Assembly: GCA_002731015.1 (NCBI GenBank)
Contig: PBZM01000044.1
Coordinates: 1-36,689 of the forward strand
Length of the DNA: 36,689 bases
Direction of reading: 5' to 3'
From: Gammaproteobacteria bacterium
GTDB taxonomy: Bacteria; Pseudomonadota; Gammaproteobacteria; Pseudomonadales; Litorivicinaceae
In this document: one piece after another, positions 19,034-28,991 of the stretch
Numbering within the stretch: the first letter of the stretch is position 1
Layout of the letters: every line of letters starts with the position of its first letter
The notes under the pieces: model-generated
Seen by the model: only the letters and a program-made list of their open reading frames with translations
Told to the model about the DNA's origin: nothing
The model's database searches: none
Translations under genes and position numbers: made by a program

Positions 19034-20059
19034 ACGAGGCATCAGAATCAAAGGTATTGAAAGTGGTAGGATTATCGCTAAAGAGGGATGAGCACCCAAT
19101 AGGAATGCCAGAGGCGACGCCATATCCATTGCATATTTAAAGATTAGTCCAAGTAATGCTGCCAAAAAGATCCGCATCGATGTTCCGATTGACCGCATTG
19201 AACCAAACGCCGTTGCTGATGCTAGTAGCGTCAGGACAAAAAGTGTTACTGGCAGCAAAAGGCGCTGCCAAAATAGCTGACTATGTGCCCGAGCGTTGAG
19301 ACCCTCAGTTTCGAGATAGTTAGAGGCAGACCAGAGTTCACTCAATGAGAGAGCATCAGGCTTGAGCACAAGCCAACGGATCTGGTTCCTAGTCAAATTG
19401 GTACTTTGCACCAAATCACTTGTCTGTTGGATGACTTTATCGGCCTCGAACGACAACGTACGTGCATCAGCCAATTCCACTTCTCCGGAATTAAATCCAA
19501 CGTTTCTTGACACCACCAAGCGTTCAATCTCACCGCGCGTATCAACCAATTCAATCTGCTTCCAGAGGCGAACTGAACCATCTCTTTCTCCCTCGATAAA
19601 GACATAGCGCCCTGATTCTCGGGTCCAAAAAGCACTTTTTACATCACCCGAGACATTGGCGTTCTTTAGAGCTTGGCTAAAACGCTCTGCTACAGGCATT
19701 CCATATTCCGCTACTAGAATCGATCCAAAAAAAATCGGTGCCAGTACTAAGATTATCCTGAAAAAGATTTGCCTGATGCTCAGACCTGCCGCTCGAAGAA
19801 CGGTCAGCTCGTTCGTTTGAGCTAACCCACCGAGACCTGCTGCCACGGAAATGAGAACGATTAATGGTAGGTCCAAATACAAGCGCCGTGGCATCCCTGA
19901 AATTGAGACGATTCCGATTTCTACTATCGTGTAATTGATATGTGGTGATTTCGCCTCGTCCAATATTCGAAACACCAGCTCAAGCCCAAAAAACACCGAG
20001 AATACGATCAGGAACGAAACCCAGATTGCGCGGGCTATTAGCCAAGTCGAGCGGGTCAT
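19022..20059 (-). CDS. lptG: LptG, LPS export permease
   Basis: LptG and LptF form the inner-membrane channel that, driven by LptB, extracts LPS for the LptA bridge to the outer membrane. From ATG 20059, which overlaps the lptF stop (ATGA), the protein has 345 residues, close to the family norm; a frame continuing 91 codons upstream lies inside lptF and is not used. Seen: three N-terminal spans, LAQTNELTVLRAAGLSIRQIF near 78-98 (the coupling helix that meets LptB), a periplasmic beta-jellyroll domain in the middle, and three C-terminal spans (GSMRSIGTSMRIFLAALLGL). It converges with the RDD gene, overlapping it by 12 bases. Confidence 0.95.
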   Translation of the reverse strand: MTRSTWLIARAIWVSFLIVFSVFFGLELVFRILDEAKSPHINYTIVEIGIVSISGMPRRLYLDLPLIVLISVAAGLGGLAQTNELTVLRAAGLSIRQIFFRIILVLAPIFFGSILVAEYGMPVAERFSQALKNANVSGDVKSAFWTRESGRYVFIEGERDGSVRLWKQIELVDTRGEIERLVVSRNVGFNSGEVELADARTLSFEADKVIQQTSDLVQSTNLTRNQIRWLVLKPDALSLSELWSASNYLETEGLNARAHSQLFWQRLLLPVTLFVLTLLASATAFGSMRSIGTSMRIFLAALLGLIFKYAMDMASPLAFLLGAHPSLAIILPLSIPLILMPRLLR

Positions 20060-21126
20060 AGCCAACCTTTCCTGCGAGCAAGAGATCCCAGACCAAAAAA
20101 GACGCCAAAAGCCCCTATTAAAATCATGTGTATCCAGAGAAGACCTGGCCAAGGCGACCACTGACCGAGGATTATAGCCTTCTGCGCGTATGATAACGCT
20201 GTGATGTACCCAAACTGGATAAGGATCACAGGGATAATCCAAAGAAATCTGCTCTGCCGCGAGGAACCACGTCCTATCAGAAAGACGAACGGCAACATAA
20301 AAATACACATTATCGGGAGTGAGGCTCGCCATGAAACGATGGCTAGCTCGGCGGGCATCCCCGACTCAAGTAAAACACTGGTAGCCCTAGCCTCAAGAGA
20401 ATCTGGGCGGCTGTCTAATTCTGAAGTTAATCGAATCAAATAGCGATCGAACTTAGAGATTTCCCAATCGAGCGAGACGTCGCTACCGATGTGTTGGTAT
20501 CCGTCGAGCAATACCAAATATTTCTCCCCTTCATTGAATTCAAGCCGCGCGGTTCTGCCAGTCAGGAAGACCTCGTTTTTTTTTCTTTTCAACGGTTCGA
20601 CGATAAACACATCAATCAGCGACTCTCGATCTGCAGAAATGTCTGTAGCATAGATCAACCGACCAGACTTGTCGGACTGGAACCGACCGGGAACCACGGT
20701 ATCAAAAACAGTTAGATTTTCTTTTTCAACCACCTGACTATCGAGCACTCGTGCCAAATCCGGCGATAGAAAAAACGATAACCACCCGACCAATAATGCA
20801 ACTATCACTGAAGGCAAGAGAATGATTCGAAATAAGCCAAAATCAGAATAACCAGCTGCTCGCAAAATAATCAGCTCAGATTCCTGATTCATACGCCCGA
20901 TAACGAGAAGGACAGCAAGTGTTAGAGCAAGCGGCAGTATCAATTCTAATGACGATGGAATCCTCCAAAGAATCATCGTTAGCATCAGCTCAACAGACAG
21001 TTCGCCATCGGCTGCCTTATCTAGGAATTGAATGAATCGACCACTCAACACCACCAACAGCAAAACAAGTGAAACACCAGCAGAAGTTTCCAATATCTGG
21101 CGACTGAAGTACCTCAGAATGATCAA
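20056..21126 (-). CDS. lptF: LptF, LPS export permease
   Basis: This is the partner of LptG, 356 residues. It starts MIILRYFSRQILETSAGVSL, as known LptF proteins do, which fixes the start at the TTG at 21126; a TAGGGC lies just upstream. Seen: N-terminal spans, the coupling helix region MNQESELIILRAAGYSDFGLF near 80-100, a periplasmic domain from about 130 to 265, and C-terminal spans with the small cytoplasmic GRGSSRQSR loop. lptF and lptG are translationally coupled. Only 44 bases separate lptF from the divergent pepA, so the two promoters must be compact or overlapping. Confidence 0.95.
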   Translation of the reverse strand: MIILRYFSRQILETSAGVSLVLLLVVLSGRFIQFLDKAADGELSVELMLTMILWRIPSSLELILPLALTLAVLLVIGRMNQESELIILRAAGYSDFGLFRIILLPSVIVALLVGWLSFFLSPDLARVLDSQVVEKENLTVFDTVVPGRFQSDKSGRLIYATDISADRESLIDVFIVEPLKRKKNEVFLTGRTARLEFNEGEKYLVLLDGYQHIGSDVSLDWEISKFDRYLIRLTSELDSRPDSLEARATSVLLESGMPAELAIVSWRASLPIMCIFMLPFVFLIGRGSSRQSRFLWIIPVILIQFGYITALSYAQKAIILGQWSPWPGLLWIHMILIGAFGVFFGLGSLARRKGWL

Positions 21127-21170
21127 ATGCCCTACACTTCCCTACCTAACGCTGATTAAAGGAGCCATCA

Positions 21171-22625
21171 ATGGAACTTACCCCAATTTCATCTTCTCAC
21201 GCCGACACTGACACCGAATGTCTTGTTGTTGGAGTATCCGAAAATAACAGTGTAGTGGGAAGCGACAAGGAACTCGACACACTGATCTCAGAATTAGTAG
21301 ATTCCGGTGACTTTAAACCCAAGGCAGGTTCTCAGATTATTCTCAGAAACCCAATTGGCCTTCGTACGAAGAGATTAGTACTCCTTGGGGTAGGAAAAGC
21401 AGACAAATTCGATGCTCTAGCGCAAAATGAGGCATTTATTACCCTAGGGCGAACGCTCAAAGGCTTACCAATCAACCAAGCGACGCTTGACCTAGGGTCA
21501 CTTACCTTTGGCAATCAAGGTGCATTAGAGCGTTTGGGCTACGGTCTTGCATGGTCTTCCTACGAATATACGACTACCAAACCAAAACAAATAGATGACG
21601 ACACGAAGGTTCTTTCAGCACTGCAAGTAATTGGATCAGACACAGACCAATCACATCTCGCCACGGGAATCAAAATCGGGCAAGGTGCAAACCTGACAAG
21701 AGAATTGGGTAATCTGCCAGGCAACACCTGCACCCCACGATATTTAGCCGACCAAGCCATCCGTTTAGCTGATCGATTCAACAACCTCTCATGTGAGGTT
21801 TTCGACGAAAATATGCTCGAAGAGATCGGTATGCACTGCATGCTATCTGTTTCAAGGGGAAGTGATGAGCCCGCAAGGTTTATCATCCTTCAATACCAAG
21901 GCGCCGGCGACCCCAACTTAAAACCAAAGATATTAGTTGGCAAAGGTGTGACCTTCGACACAGGTGGCATTAGTCTCAAGCCTAGTGCGGCGATGGACGA
22001 AATGAAGTTTGATATGTGTGGTGCGGCGACCGTCATGGGTTGTATGCAATGCATCTGTGAATTGGGTCTGGAGACAAACGTCATCGGCGTAATTGCGGCA
22101 GTCGAAAATATGCCGTCTGGTCGAGCGACAAAGCCCGGTGATGTAGTGACAACGCTCGCTGGGAAAACAGTTGAGATACTCAATACGGATGCAGAAGGCC
22201 GACTCGTGTTGTGTGATGCTTTGACTTATGTAGAGCGTTTCAATCCAGAAGCTGTCATTGATATAGCGACTCTTACGGGGGCCTGTTTAATTGCACTTGG
22301 TCGTCACAACACAGGCCTACTTAGTACCGACGATGAATTGGCCAATGAACTTTATGAGATTGGTCGAGATACCGGTGATCCCTGCTGGAGACTTCCGATC
22401 GAAGCACCATATCAGAAGCTCTTGGATTCAAACTTTGCGGACATCGCTAATATTGGTGGGCGTGATGCCGGAACCATCACAGCTGCGTGTTTCTTATCCC
22501 GGTTTACTGAAAAATATCGATGGGCACACCTCGACATCGCCGGGACTGCGTGGTTTAGCGGCGGCAAAGCCAAGGGTGCGTCCGGGCGTCCTGTACCGTT
22601 ATTGGTGAACTGGCTCCGCGCATGA
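21171..22625 (+). CDS. pepA: Leucyl aminopeptidase PepA (M17)
   Basis: This is a two-metal cytosolic aminopeptidase, 484 residues, that removes N-terminal residues from peptides; in Escherichia coli PepA also binds DNA. Seen: the metal and catalytic residues Lys258 and Asp263 in VGKGVTFDTGG, Asp281 in MKFDMCGAA, and Asp340/Glu342 in NTDAEGRL. The N-terminal macro-like domain is present. AAAGGAG precedes the ATG by seven bases. It overlaps holC by four bases (ATGA). The gene order divergent from lptF and followed by holC and valS is standard in this class. Confidence 0.97.
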   Translation: MELTPISSSHADTDTECLVVGVSENNSVVGSDKELDTLISELVDSGDFKPKAGSQIILRNPIGLRTKRLVLLGVGKADKFDALAQNEAFITLGRTLKGLPINQATLDLGSLTFGNQGALERLGYGLAWSSYEYTTTKPKQIDDDTKVLSALQVIGSDTDQSHLATGIKIGQGANLTRELGNLPGNTCTPRYLADQAIRLADRFNNLSCEVFDENMLEEIGMHCMLSVSRGSDEPARFIILQYQGAGDPNLKPKILVGKGVTFDTGGISLKPSAAMDEMKFDMCGAATVMGCMQCICELGLETNVIGVIAAVENMPSGRATKPGDVVTTLAGKTVEILNTDAEGRLVLCDALTYVERFNPEAVIDIATLTGACLIALGRHNTGLLSTDDELANELYEIGRDTGDPCWRLPIEAPYQKLLDSNFADIANIGGRDAGTITAACFLSRFTEKYRWAHLDIAGTAWFSGGKAKGASGRPVPLLVNWLRA

Positions 22626-23044
22626 CCAAAATCTCGTATTACATTTTAAATGAAGACACAATTGAAGCTAGGACACGCTTTGCGGTGAAGTTTGTGCGAC
22701 AATCCTACCGGAAAGGGCTTGATCTCCACTGCCACGTAGCAACTGAACCTGAAGCGCAAAATTTGGATCAGCTTCTGTGGGATGATCCGGACAGCTTTAT
22801 TCCTCACGAAATCGATCGCGGAAATACACCTAAAGCCCCGGTTGGAATTAGTTGGCAAGATCCTGCTGAGCGGCATGGCGTGCTAGTAAACTTAGGTGGA
22901 GCTCTGCCTCCATGGTTTTCACAATTTGATCATCTCGTGGAAATCGTGGTGCAAAACTCCGATGTGCTCAAGACCACTCGAGCCAACTGGAAAAAGTTAA
23001 AATTTGATGGATATCCGATAACACAACACGATCTGCGTTCATGA
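22622..23044 (+). CDS. holC: DNA polymerase III chi subunit HolC
   Basis: The chi subunit links the clamp loader to SSB at the replication fork. It has 140 residues, typical. Seen: [29 protein letters not shown] at the start, [16 protein letters not shown] near 49-64 and [23 protein letters not shown] near 87-109, the last resembling the psi/SSB-facing part. It is coupled at both ends by four-base overlaps with pepA and valS. The call also rests on this fixed gene order. Confidence 0.93.
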   Translation: MTKISYYILNEDTIEARTRFAVKFVRQSYRKGLDLHCHVATEPEAQNLDQLLWDDPDSFIPHEIDRGNTPKAPVGISWQDPAERHGVLVNLGGALPPWFSQFDHLVEIVVQNSDVLKTTRANWKKLKFDGYPITQHDLRS

Positions 23045-25815
23045 CCGATACTCTCGACAAGACATATGATCCCGCGGCTATTGAATCTCGCTGGTATGAA
23101 TTCTGGGAACATAACGGGCACTTTTCGCCCTCAGGGCAAGGTACCGCCTACTCCATTATGATTCCGCCACCCAATGTGACTGGTTCTCTGCATATGGGCC
23201 ATGCATTTCAAGACACCATCATGGATGCCTTAACCCGCTACCACCGGATGCATGGTGATGACACCCTCTGGCAGGTCGGAACCGATCACGCAGGTATTGC
23301 CACACAAATGCTAGTCGAGCGTCAGTTATTAGCGTCTGATATTTCACGCCACGATTTAGGCCGTGAGAAGTTTTTAGAGAAAGTCTGGGAATGGAAACAC
23401 ACTTCGGGCGGCATGATTACTCAACAGCTACGTCGCATGGGAGCTTCAGTAGATTGGTCTCGCGAACGCTTTACCATGGACGATGGCTGCTCTCGCGCCG
23501 TTCGGGAAGTTTTTATTCGACTCTTTGATGAAGGACTAATCTATCGCGGCAAACGCCTTGTGAATTGGGATCCTGTGCTCCATACAGCGATTTCTGATTT
23601 AGAAGTGGTAAGCGAAGAAGAAGAAGGTTCTCTCTGGTATTTAAGATACCCATTGGTCGACGGGTCGGGTCACTTGGTCGTCGCAACCACGCGACCCGAG
23701 ACGATGTTGGGGGATGCCGCTGTCGCTGTGCATCCTCAAGACGCCCGCTACAGAGAATTAATCGGTAAGTGCATAGCCCTGCCACTTTCAGATCGCGAAA
23801 TTCCAATCATTGCAGATGATTATGTGGATCCAGAGTTTGGAACAGGTTGTGTAAAAATCACACCCGCGCACGACTTCAATGATTATTCGATGGGCCGACG
23901 TCACAGCCTCCCGATGATAAATATTTTAACCGAAGACGCTAAACTGAACGAGGCTGTACCTGATGCTTATCGAGCCATGGACCGGTTTGATGCAAGGGCA
24001 AAAATTATTAAAGATTTAGGCGCCTTGGGTCTTCTTGAGAAGGTAGATCCGCACAAACTAAAAGTGCCTCGAGGCGATCGATCCGGTGTTGTTATAGAGC
24101 CTTTGCTGACCGATCAATGGTTTGTTGCCGTTGAGACACTCGTGAAACCTGCGATAGAGGCTGTAGAAAATGGCTCGATCCAATTCGTCCCAAAACAATG
24201 GGAAAATACCTATTTTGCGTGGATGCGTGATCTTAAAGACTGGTGTATCTCCCGCCAACTTTGGTGGGGCCATCGAATTCCAGCTTTTTATGACGGAGCT
24301 GGTAATATCTATGTGGCGGAAGACGAAGAGGCCGCCCGAAAAAAATATAACCTTTCCACCGAAGTAGGACTGACACAAGACGACGACGTTCTGGACACTT
24401 GGTTCTCATCAGCACTTTGGACTTTTTCAACTCTGGGTTGGCCTGAAAATACAGAGGCGCTGGAGCGCTACCACCCGACGAGCGTTTTAGTGACGGGCTT
24501 TGATATTATTTTTTTCTGGGTCGCTCGCATGATCATGATGACCCTGAAATTCACTGGGCAGATACCATTTAAAACAGTGTATGTACACGGACTTGTGCGG
24601 GACGCAGAAGGCCAAAAAATGTCTAAGTCCAAGGGTAATGTCTTGGATCCAATCGATCTGATCGATGGTATTTCTCTTGAGGACCTCGTAGAGAAAAGAA
24701 TTGGCTCTCTCATGCTACCCAAGATGAAGCAGACTATCGAAAAGGCGACCCGGCGTCAGTTCCCAGACGGACTTCAAAGCTACGGCACCGACGCCCTCCG
24801 GTTTACCTTTTGTTCACTGGCATCAACTGGCCGTGACATCAACTTTGATGTGGGGCGGATCGAGGGATACAGGAACTTCTGTAATAAGCTATGGAACGCG
24901 ACCCGATTTGTGATGATGAAGATGGACGGTCACAACCTGAGTGACTTCGACATATCCCACATGACGGTATTTGATCGATGGATCGGCTCGAGCCTACAGG
25001 CAACCGAAAGTAAAGTGGCTAGAGCAATAGAAAGTTATCGATTAGATCTGGCGAGTCAGGCGATCTATGAGTTTGTATGGAACGAGTACTGCGACTGGTA
25101 CTTGGAACTAACTAAACCGATTCTTGCGGAGGGCGGCGCGAACAGTGAGACACAGAATGCGACGCGATACACATTGGCTACGGTATTAGAGACTATCTTA
25201 CGTCTGACGCATCCATTAATGCCGTACATCACAGAGGAACTTTGGCAACAGATCGCACCACTTATTGGTCGCGGCGGCAACACCATATCTAAAGCGCCCT
25301 ACCCGGTCCACGATGCAGGCAAAGTTGACGCATCAGCCGAAGCAGATGTCGACTGGATGAAAGGCGTGATAGTTGCAGTCCGAACCATCCGCGGCGAAAT
25401 GAATTTGTCGCCGGCCACAGCAATTCCAATGATGTTAGCTGGCGGAACCGAAGACGACCGTGATCGCTTAGCTCGTCTCGAGACGTTGATCATACCGCTC
25501 GCGAAACTCTCTGAGGTCCGCTTCCTAGACATCGGTGAATCGATCCCAGCATCATCTACACAACTGATCGGACAATTAGAGGTCCACGTACCCATGGCAG
25601 GACTAATAGATGTTAATTCCGAAGTCAGGCGGCTTGAAAAACTGGTGAAAAAGCTGAGGGGTGATATCCAAGGATTGAGAGGTAAACTAAGCAACCCCGG
25701 CTTCATCGATAAAGCGCCAGAAAGTGTGGTTGAACGTGAACGCGGGCGGTTAGCTGAAGCTGAGAAACAACTGGCCAAAATAAGCGTCAAAGTTATTGAA
25801 CTAAAATCTGGATAA
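23041..25815 (+). CDS. valS: Valyl-tRNA synthetase
   Basis: This is a class I synthetase of 924 residues that charges tRNA-Val. Seen: the HIGH-type signature [14 protein letters not shown] (HMGH at 51-54), the zinc-free catalytic core, the editing domain around 190-330 with [17 protein letters not shown], the KMSKS motif in [10 protein letters not shown] near 525, the anticodon-binding helices, and a C-terminal coiled coil ([19 protein letters not shown]) that is specific to ValS. It is the last gene of pepA-holC-valS and is followed by a terminator. Confidence 0.98.
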   Translation: MTDTLDKTYDPAAIESRWYEFWEHNGHFSPSGQGTAYSIMIPPPNVTGSLHMGHAFQDTIMDALTRYHRMHGDDTLWQVGTDHAGIATQMLVERQLLASDISRHDLGREKFLEKVWEWKHTSGGMITQQLRRMGASVDWSRERFTMDDGCSRAVREVFIRLFDEGLIYRGKRLVNWDPVLHTAISDLEVVSEEEEGSLWYLRYPLVDGSGHLVVATTRPETMLGDAAVAVHPQDARYRELIGKCIALPLSDREIPIIADDYVDPEFGTGCVKITPAHDFNDYSMGRRHSLPMINILTEDAKLNEAVPDAYRAMDRFDARAKIIKDLGALGLLEKVDPHKLKVPRGDRSGVVIEPLLTDQWFVAVETLVKPAIEAVENGSIQFVPKQWENTYFAWMRDLKDWCISRQLWWGHRIPAFYDGAGNIYVAEDEEAARKKYNLSTEVGLTQDDDVLDTWFSSALWTFSTLGWPENTEALERYHPTSVLVTGFDIIFFWVARMIMMTLKFTGQIPFKTVYVHGLVRDAEGQKMSKSKGNVLDPIDLIDGISLEDLVEKRIGSLMLPKMKQTIEKATRRQFPDGLQSYGTDALRFTFCSLASTGRDINFDVGRIEGYRNFCNKLWNATRFVMMKMDGHNLSDFDISHMTVFDRWIGSSLQATESKVARAIESYRLDLASQAIYEFVWNEYCDWYLELTKPILAEGGANSETQNATRYTLATVLETILRLTHPLMPYITEELWQQIAPLIGRGGNTISKAPYPVHDAGKVDASAEADVDWMKGVIVAVRTIRGEMNLSPATAIPMMLAGGTEDDRDRLARLETLIIPLAKLSEVRFLDIGESIPASSTQLIGQLEVHVPMAGLIDVNSEVRRLEKLVKKLRGDIQGLRGKLSNPGFIDKAPESVVERERGRLAEAEKQLAKISVKVIELKSG

Positions 25816-25885
25816 AAGTGGACAGAAACGGAAATCAAAAAAACCATCTTGATGAAAAAAAATTATCGATAAATTGAACTGATAT

Positions 25886-25969
25886 TTATCCACAGTCTAA
25901 GCAAACGCAAAGCCAGAAAAACTCTGGCTTTTATTTTTTTAAAATCCAGTTCTCCCCAATTTATCCACA
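25886..25969 (+). promoter_or_regulatory. Two DnaA boxes upstream of nrdA
   Basis: Two perfect TTATCCACA boxes lie at 25886-25894 and 25961-25969, in the same orientation, with the valS terminator between them. In Escherichia coli, DnaA boxes upstream of nrdAB link ribonucleotide reductase synthesis to replication initiation. The second box is 11 bases before the -35 of the nrdA promoter. Confidence 0.75.
25909..25940 (+). terminator. Terminator of the pepA-holC-valS operon
   Basis: A 9-base stem AAAGCCAGA/TCTGGCTTT with a 5-base loop is followed by a T-rich run. It lies about 95 bases after the valS stop. Confidence 0.9.
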
Positions 25970-25980
25970 AAAATTTTGCA

Positions 25981-26044
25981 TTGACTTACAAACAAACCAC
26001 AGTATCTTGTGTTCTTAACTTCAACGCGCCCCAAGATATTGGGG
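25981..26044 (+). promoter_or_regulatory. nrdA promoter with two NrdR-like boxes
   Basis: TTGACT (25981-25986), 16 bases, then TATCTT (26003-26008) form a sigma-70 promoter; the start would lie near 26015. NrdR-like box 1, CCACAGTATCTTGTGT (25997-26012), overlaps the -10 and matches the published NrdR consensus at 13 of 16 positions. Box 2, CCCCAAGATATTGGGG (26029-26044), is nearly palindromic and matches at 11 of 16. The boxes start 32 bases apart, about three helical turns, which is the characteristic NrdR spacing. NrdR represses ribonucleotide reductase genes when dATP is high. Confidence 0.75.
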
Positions 26045-26085
26045 TTATAGATAAAAATAGTAACCTCAGGCTTGGTGGAGGCCGT

Positions 26086-28962
26086 ATGTACCAATCTAGC
26101 CGCGTCAGCGGTGAGCAACAAGAAGAACAAACGGTCGCTCCGAAATCTGCGCCCGTTTCGCCGGACGCCACTCCAACACCTGGTGACATCCGGGTGATGA
26201 AAAGGAACGGTGCTGTCGTCGGTTTCGATGTTACAAAAATAATAGTCGCGATGAGCAAGGCATTTTTAGCTGTAGAAGGTAATACCGCGGCCGCAAGCAA
26301 CAGGATCCACGAGACGGTAGAGCGGTTGACAGCCCAAGTGGTTGACACGTTTCACCGTCGGATGCCCTCGGGCGGCATAGTCCACATAGAAGACATTCAA
26401 GACCAAGTTGAATTGTGCTTGATGCGCAATGGCGAACATCGCGTAGCGCGGGACTATGTTTTATACCGAGAAGAAAGAAAGCGTTTGCGATCAGAAAGGA
26501 TCGAGTCAACACGCGAGGATCACCCAGAAATCAAAATCGTTGAAAGTGACGGATCCAAAAAGCCACTAGACGTCGGCCGGTTAAAGACAGTAATCGCTGA
26601 GGCTTGTGACGGTTTGGCTGACGTTAATGGAGAACTAGTTCTTCAAGAGACTTTGAAAAATCTTTATGACGGCGTGACACAACAAGATGTCAATGCGGCT
26701 CTGATTATGAGCGCGCGAACCATGGTAGAAAAAGAACCGAATTATACCTACGTTACTGCACGATTACTGCTAGACGATATCCGAGCGAAGGCACTTACAC
26801 GCCTAGGGGTTGCCGAAAAAGCCACTCAGTTTGAGATGGAAACATACTATCCACAAGCCTTGAGAGAGTTTCTTCAGTTGGCTGTTGATAGTGAGCTGGT
26901 CTCTGGTGAATTGTTGGAATACGACCTCGATCATATGGCAAAAGCGCTGATAGCTGAAAGAGACAACCAATTTACATATTTGGGACTTCAAACGCTGTAC
27001 GACCGTTACTTTATTCATAAGGAAGAAGTCAGAATTGAGTTGCCGCAAGTGTTCTTCATGCGTATAGCGATGGGGCTAGCACTTCGCGAGGATAATCGTG
27101 AAGAGCGGGCGGTTGAGTTTTACCAGCTCCTGTCAAGCTTCGACTATATGGCGTCAACACCAACACTTTTTAATTCCGGGACATTGAGAAGTCAGCTATC
27201 GAGCTGCTATCTCACCACCGTGCCAGATAACCTCGACGGCATTTACGGTGCGATTCGTGACAACGCTATGCTTTCAAAGTGGGCCGGCGGCCTAGGTAAC
27301 GATTGGACACCGGTGCGTGCACTTGGCTCATACATCAAAGGCACCAACGGAAAAAGCCAGGGTGTTGTGCCGTTTTTGAAAGTGGTTAATGACACCGCAG
27401 TGGCTGTTAATCAGGGCGGTAAGCGTAAAGGTGCAGTCTGCGGGTATCTTGAAACCTGGCACTTGGATATCGAAGAATTTTTAGAATTACGAAAAAATAC
27501 TGGCGACGACCGTCGTCGGACTCACGATATGAATACAGCGAACTGGGTTCCTGATCTTTTTATGAAGCGGGTATTCGAGGATGCAGAATGGACACTCTTC
27601 TCTCCATCGAGTTGTGCAGATCTCCATGATCTCTTCGGCGTGGCGTTCGAGGAACGGTATAAAGAATACGAGGCCATGACCCATACCGGTGAAATAACCC
27701 ACTTCAAACGCGTCCAAGCGAAAGATTTATGGCGCAAGATGCTTTCGATGCTGTTCGAAACTGGCCACCCTTGGATAACCTTTAAAGATGCATGTAATTT
27801 GAGAAGCCCTCAGCAACATACTGGTGTGGTGCACTCATCAAATCTTTGTACAGAAATAACACTGAATACATCGGCTGATGAAATAGCGGTCTGTAACTTG
27901 GGGTCCATTAATCTCAAGCAGCATGTCACCAGACAAGGCGGGCTTGATCGTAAAAAGCTCGAGAAAACCGTCAAAATAGCACTACGGATGCTCGATAACG
28001 TTATCGATATTAATTATTACGCTGTTCCTCAAGCAGAAAACTCAAACATGAAGCACCGGCCTGTTGGGCTCGGTATTATGGGCTTCCAGGACGCACTGTA
28101 TGAACTCGGGATTCCCTACGGATCGGAAGAGGCAGTGCAATTTGCTGACGAATCAATGGAGGTAATTTCGTACTATGCTATTGAAGCGTCTGCAGAGCTG
28201 GCAAGAGAGCGCGGTGCCTACTCAAGTTTTGACGGAAGCCTCTGGTCTCAGGGAGTACTACCAATTGATTCGATCGAAAAATTAAGGGAAGAACGTGGAG
28301 CCAATTATCTTAACGTGGACACCACCACCCAGCTCGACTGGACGGAGCTACGAGAAAAAGCCAAAGACGGAATGCGGAACTCAAACGTTATGGCCATCGC
28401 ACCGACAGCCACGATCGCAAACATCACGGGCGTGTCGCAATCGATTGAACCGACCTACCAAAATCTCTACGTAAAATCGAATCTTTCCGGCGAGTTTACG
28501 GTTGTTAACCCATATTTAGTTCGCGATCTCAAGGAACGCGGATTGTGGGACAACGTGATGGTCAATGATCTAAAATATTATGACGGATCAGTGCAACAAG
28601 TCGCACGTATTCCTGATGATCTAAAAGCTTTGTACGCTACGTCATTTGAGCTGGAAACACGTTGGATAGTCGAAGCCGCTGCACGTCGCCAAAAGTGGAT
28701 CGATCAGGCGCAAAGCTTAAACATTTATATAGCCAATGCCAACGGTAAGAAACTCGATGTGACATACCGTATGGCATGGTTCAGTGGATTGAAGACGACT
28801 TACTATCTACGCGCACTGGGCGCGACACAGGCCGAGAAATCGACCATCAACAAATCGGACCTGAATGCGGTCGTCGCAAAGCAGGCTCCACTAGGTACTG
28901 GACCCGCATCTGTTCCCGAGGCTTGTAGCCTTGATGACCCAGATTGCGAGGCCTGTCAGTAA
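26086..28962 (+). CDS. nrdA: Ribonucleoside-diphosphate reductase, large subunit NrdA (two ATP-cones)
   Basis: NrdA reduces ribonucleotides to deoxyribonucleotides using the radical made by NrdB. From ATG 26086 (TGGAGG upstream) it has 958 residues; a frame reaching back to 25981 begins on the -35 box and is rejected. Two ATP-cones are seen, first in IRVMKRNGAVVGFDVTKI and ending near 150, second from about 165 to 250 (VESDGSKKPLDVGRLKTVI), as in Pseudomonas aeruginosa NrdA. Active-site residues: Cys374 in QLSSCYLTT, the thiyl-radical Cys588 and Glu590 in SNLCTEI, and Cys603 in AVCNLGS. The C-terminal CEAC pair reloads electrons from thioredoxin or glutaredoxin. nrdB follows 29 bases later. 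Confidence 0.97.
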   Translation: MYQSSRVSGEQQEEQTVAPKSAPVSPDATPTPGDIRVMKRNGAVVGFDVTKIIVAMSKAFLAVEGNTAAASNRIHETVERLTAQVVDTFHRRMPSGGIVHIEDIQDQVELCLMRNGEHRVARDYVLYREERKRLRSERIESTREDHPEIKIVESDGSKKPLDVGRLKTVIAEACDGLADVNGELVLQETLKNLYDGVTQQDVNAALIMSARTMVEKEPNYTYVTARLLLDDIRAKALTRLGVAEKATQFEMETYYPQALREFLQLAVDSELVSGELLEYDLDHMAKALIAERDNQFTYLGLQTLYDRYFIHKEEVRIELPQVFFMRIAMGLALREDNREERAVEFYQLLSSFDYMASTPTLFNSGTLRSQLSSCYLTTVPDNLDGIYGAIRDNAMLSKWAGGLGNDWTPVRALGSYIKGTNGKSQGVVPFLKVVNDTAVAVNQGGKRKGAVCGYLETWHLDIEEFLELRKNTGDDRRRTHDMNTANWVPDLFMKRVFEDAEWTLFSPSSCADLHDLFGVAFEERYKEYEAMTHTGEITHFKRVQAKDLWRKMLSMLFETGHPWITFKDACNLRSPQQHTGVVHSSNLCTEITLNTSADEIAVCNLGSINLKQHVTRQGGLDRKKLEKTVKIALRMLDNVIDINYYAVPQAENSNMKHRPVGLGIMGFQDALYELGIPYGSEEAVQFADESMEVISYYAIEASAELARERGAYSSFDGSLWSQGVLPIDSIEKLREERGANYLNVDTTTQLDWTELREKAKDGMRNSNVMAIAPTATIANITGVSQSIEPTYQNLYVKSNLSGEFTVVNPYLVRDLKERGLWDNVMVNDLKYYDGSVQQVARIPDDLKALYATSFELETRWIVEAAARRQKWIDQAQSLNIYIANANGKKLDVTYRMAWFSGLKTTYYLRALGATQAEKSTINKSDLNAVVAKQAPLGTGPASVPEACSLDDPDCEACQ

Positions 28963-28991
28963 TCGAAATGATTTAAGAGGGAAAAACAACG

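Noticed and set aside
20060-20332. Longer lptG frame starting inside lptF
   Set aside because: The first 91 codons are antiphase to lptF and unlike any LptG; ATG 20059 overlapping the lptF stop gives the normal N-terminus.
25981-26085. Upstream extension of nrdA from a TTG
   Set aside because: The TTG is the -35 box of the promoter and the extension crosses both NrdR-like boxes; ATG 26086 has a ribosome site and fits the family.
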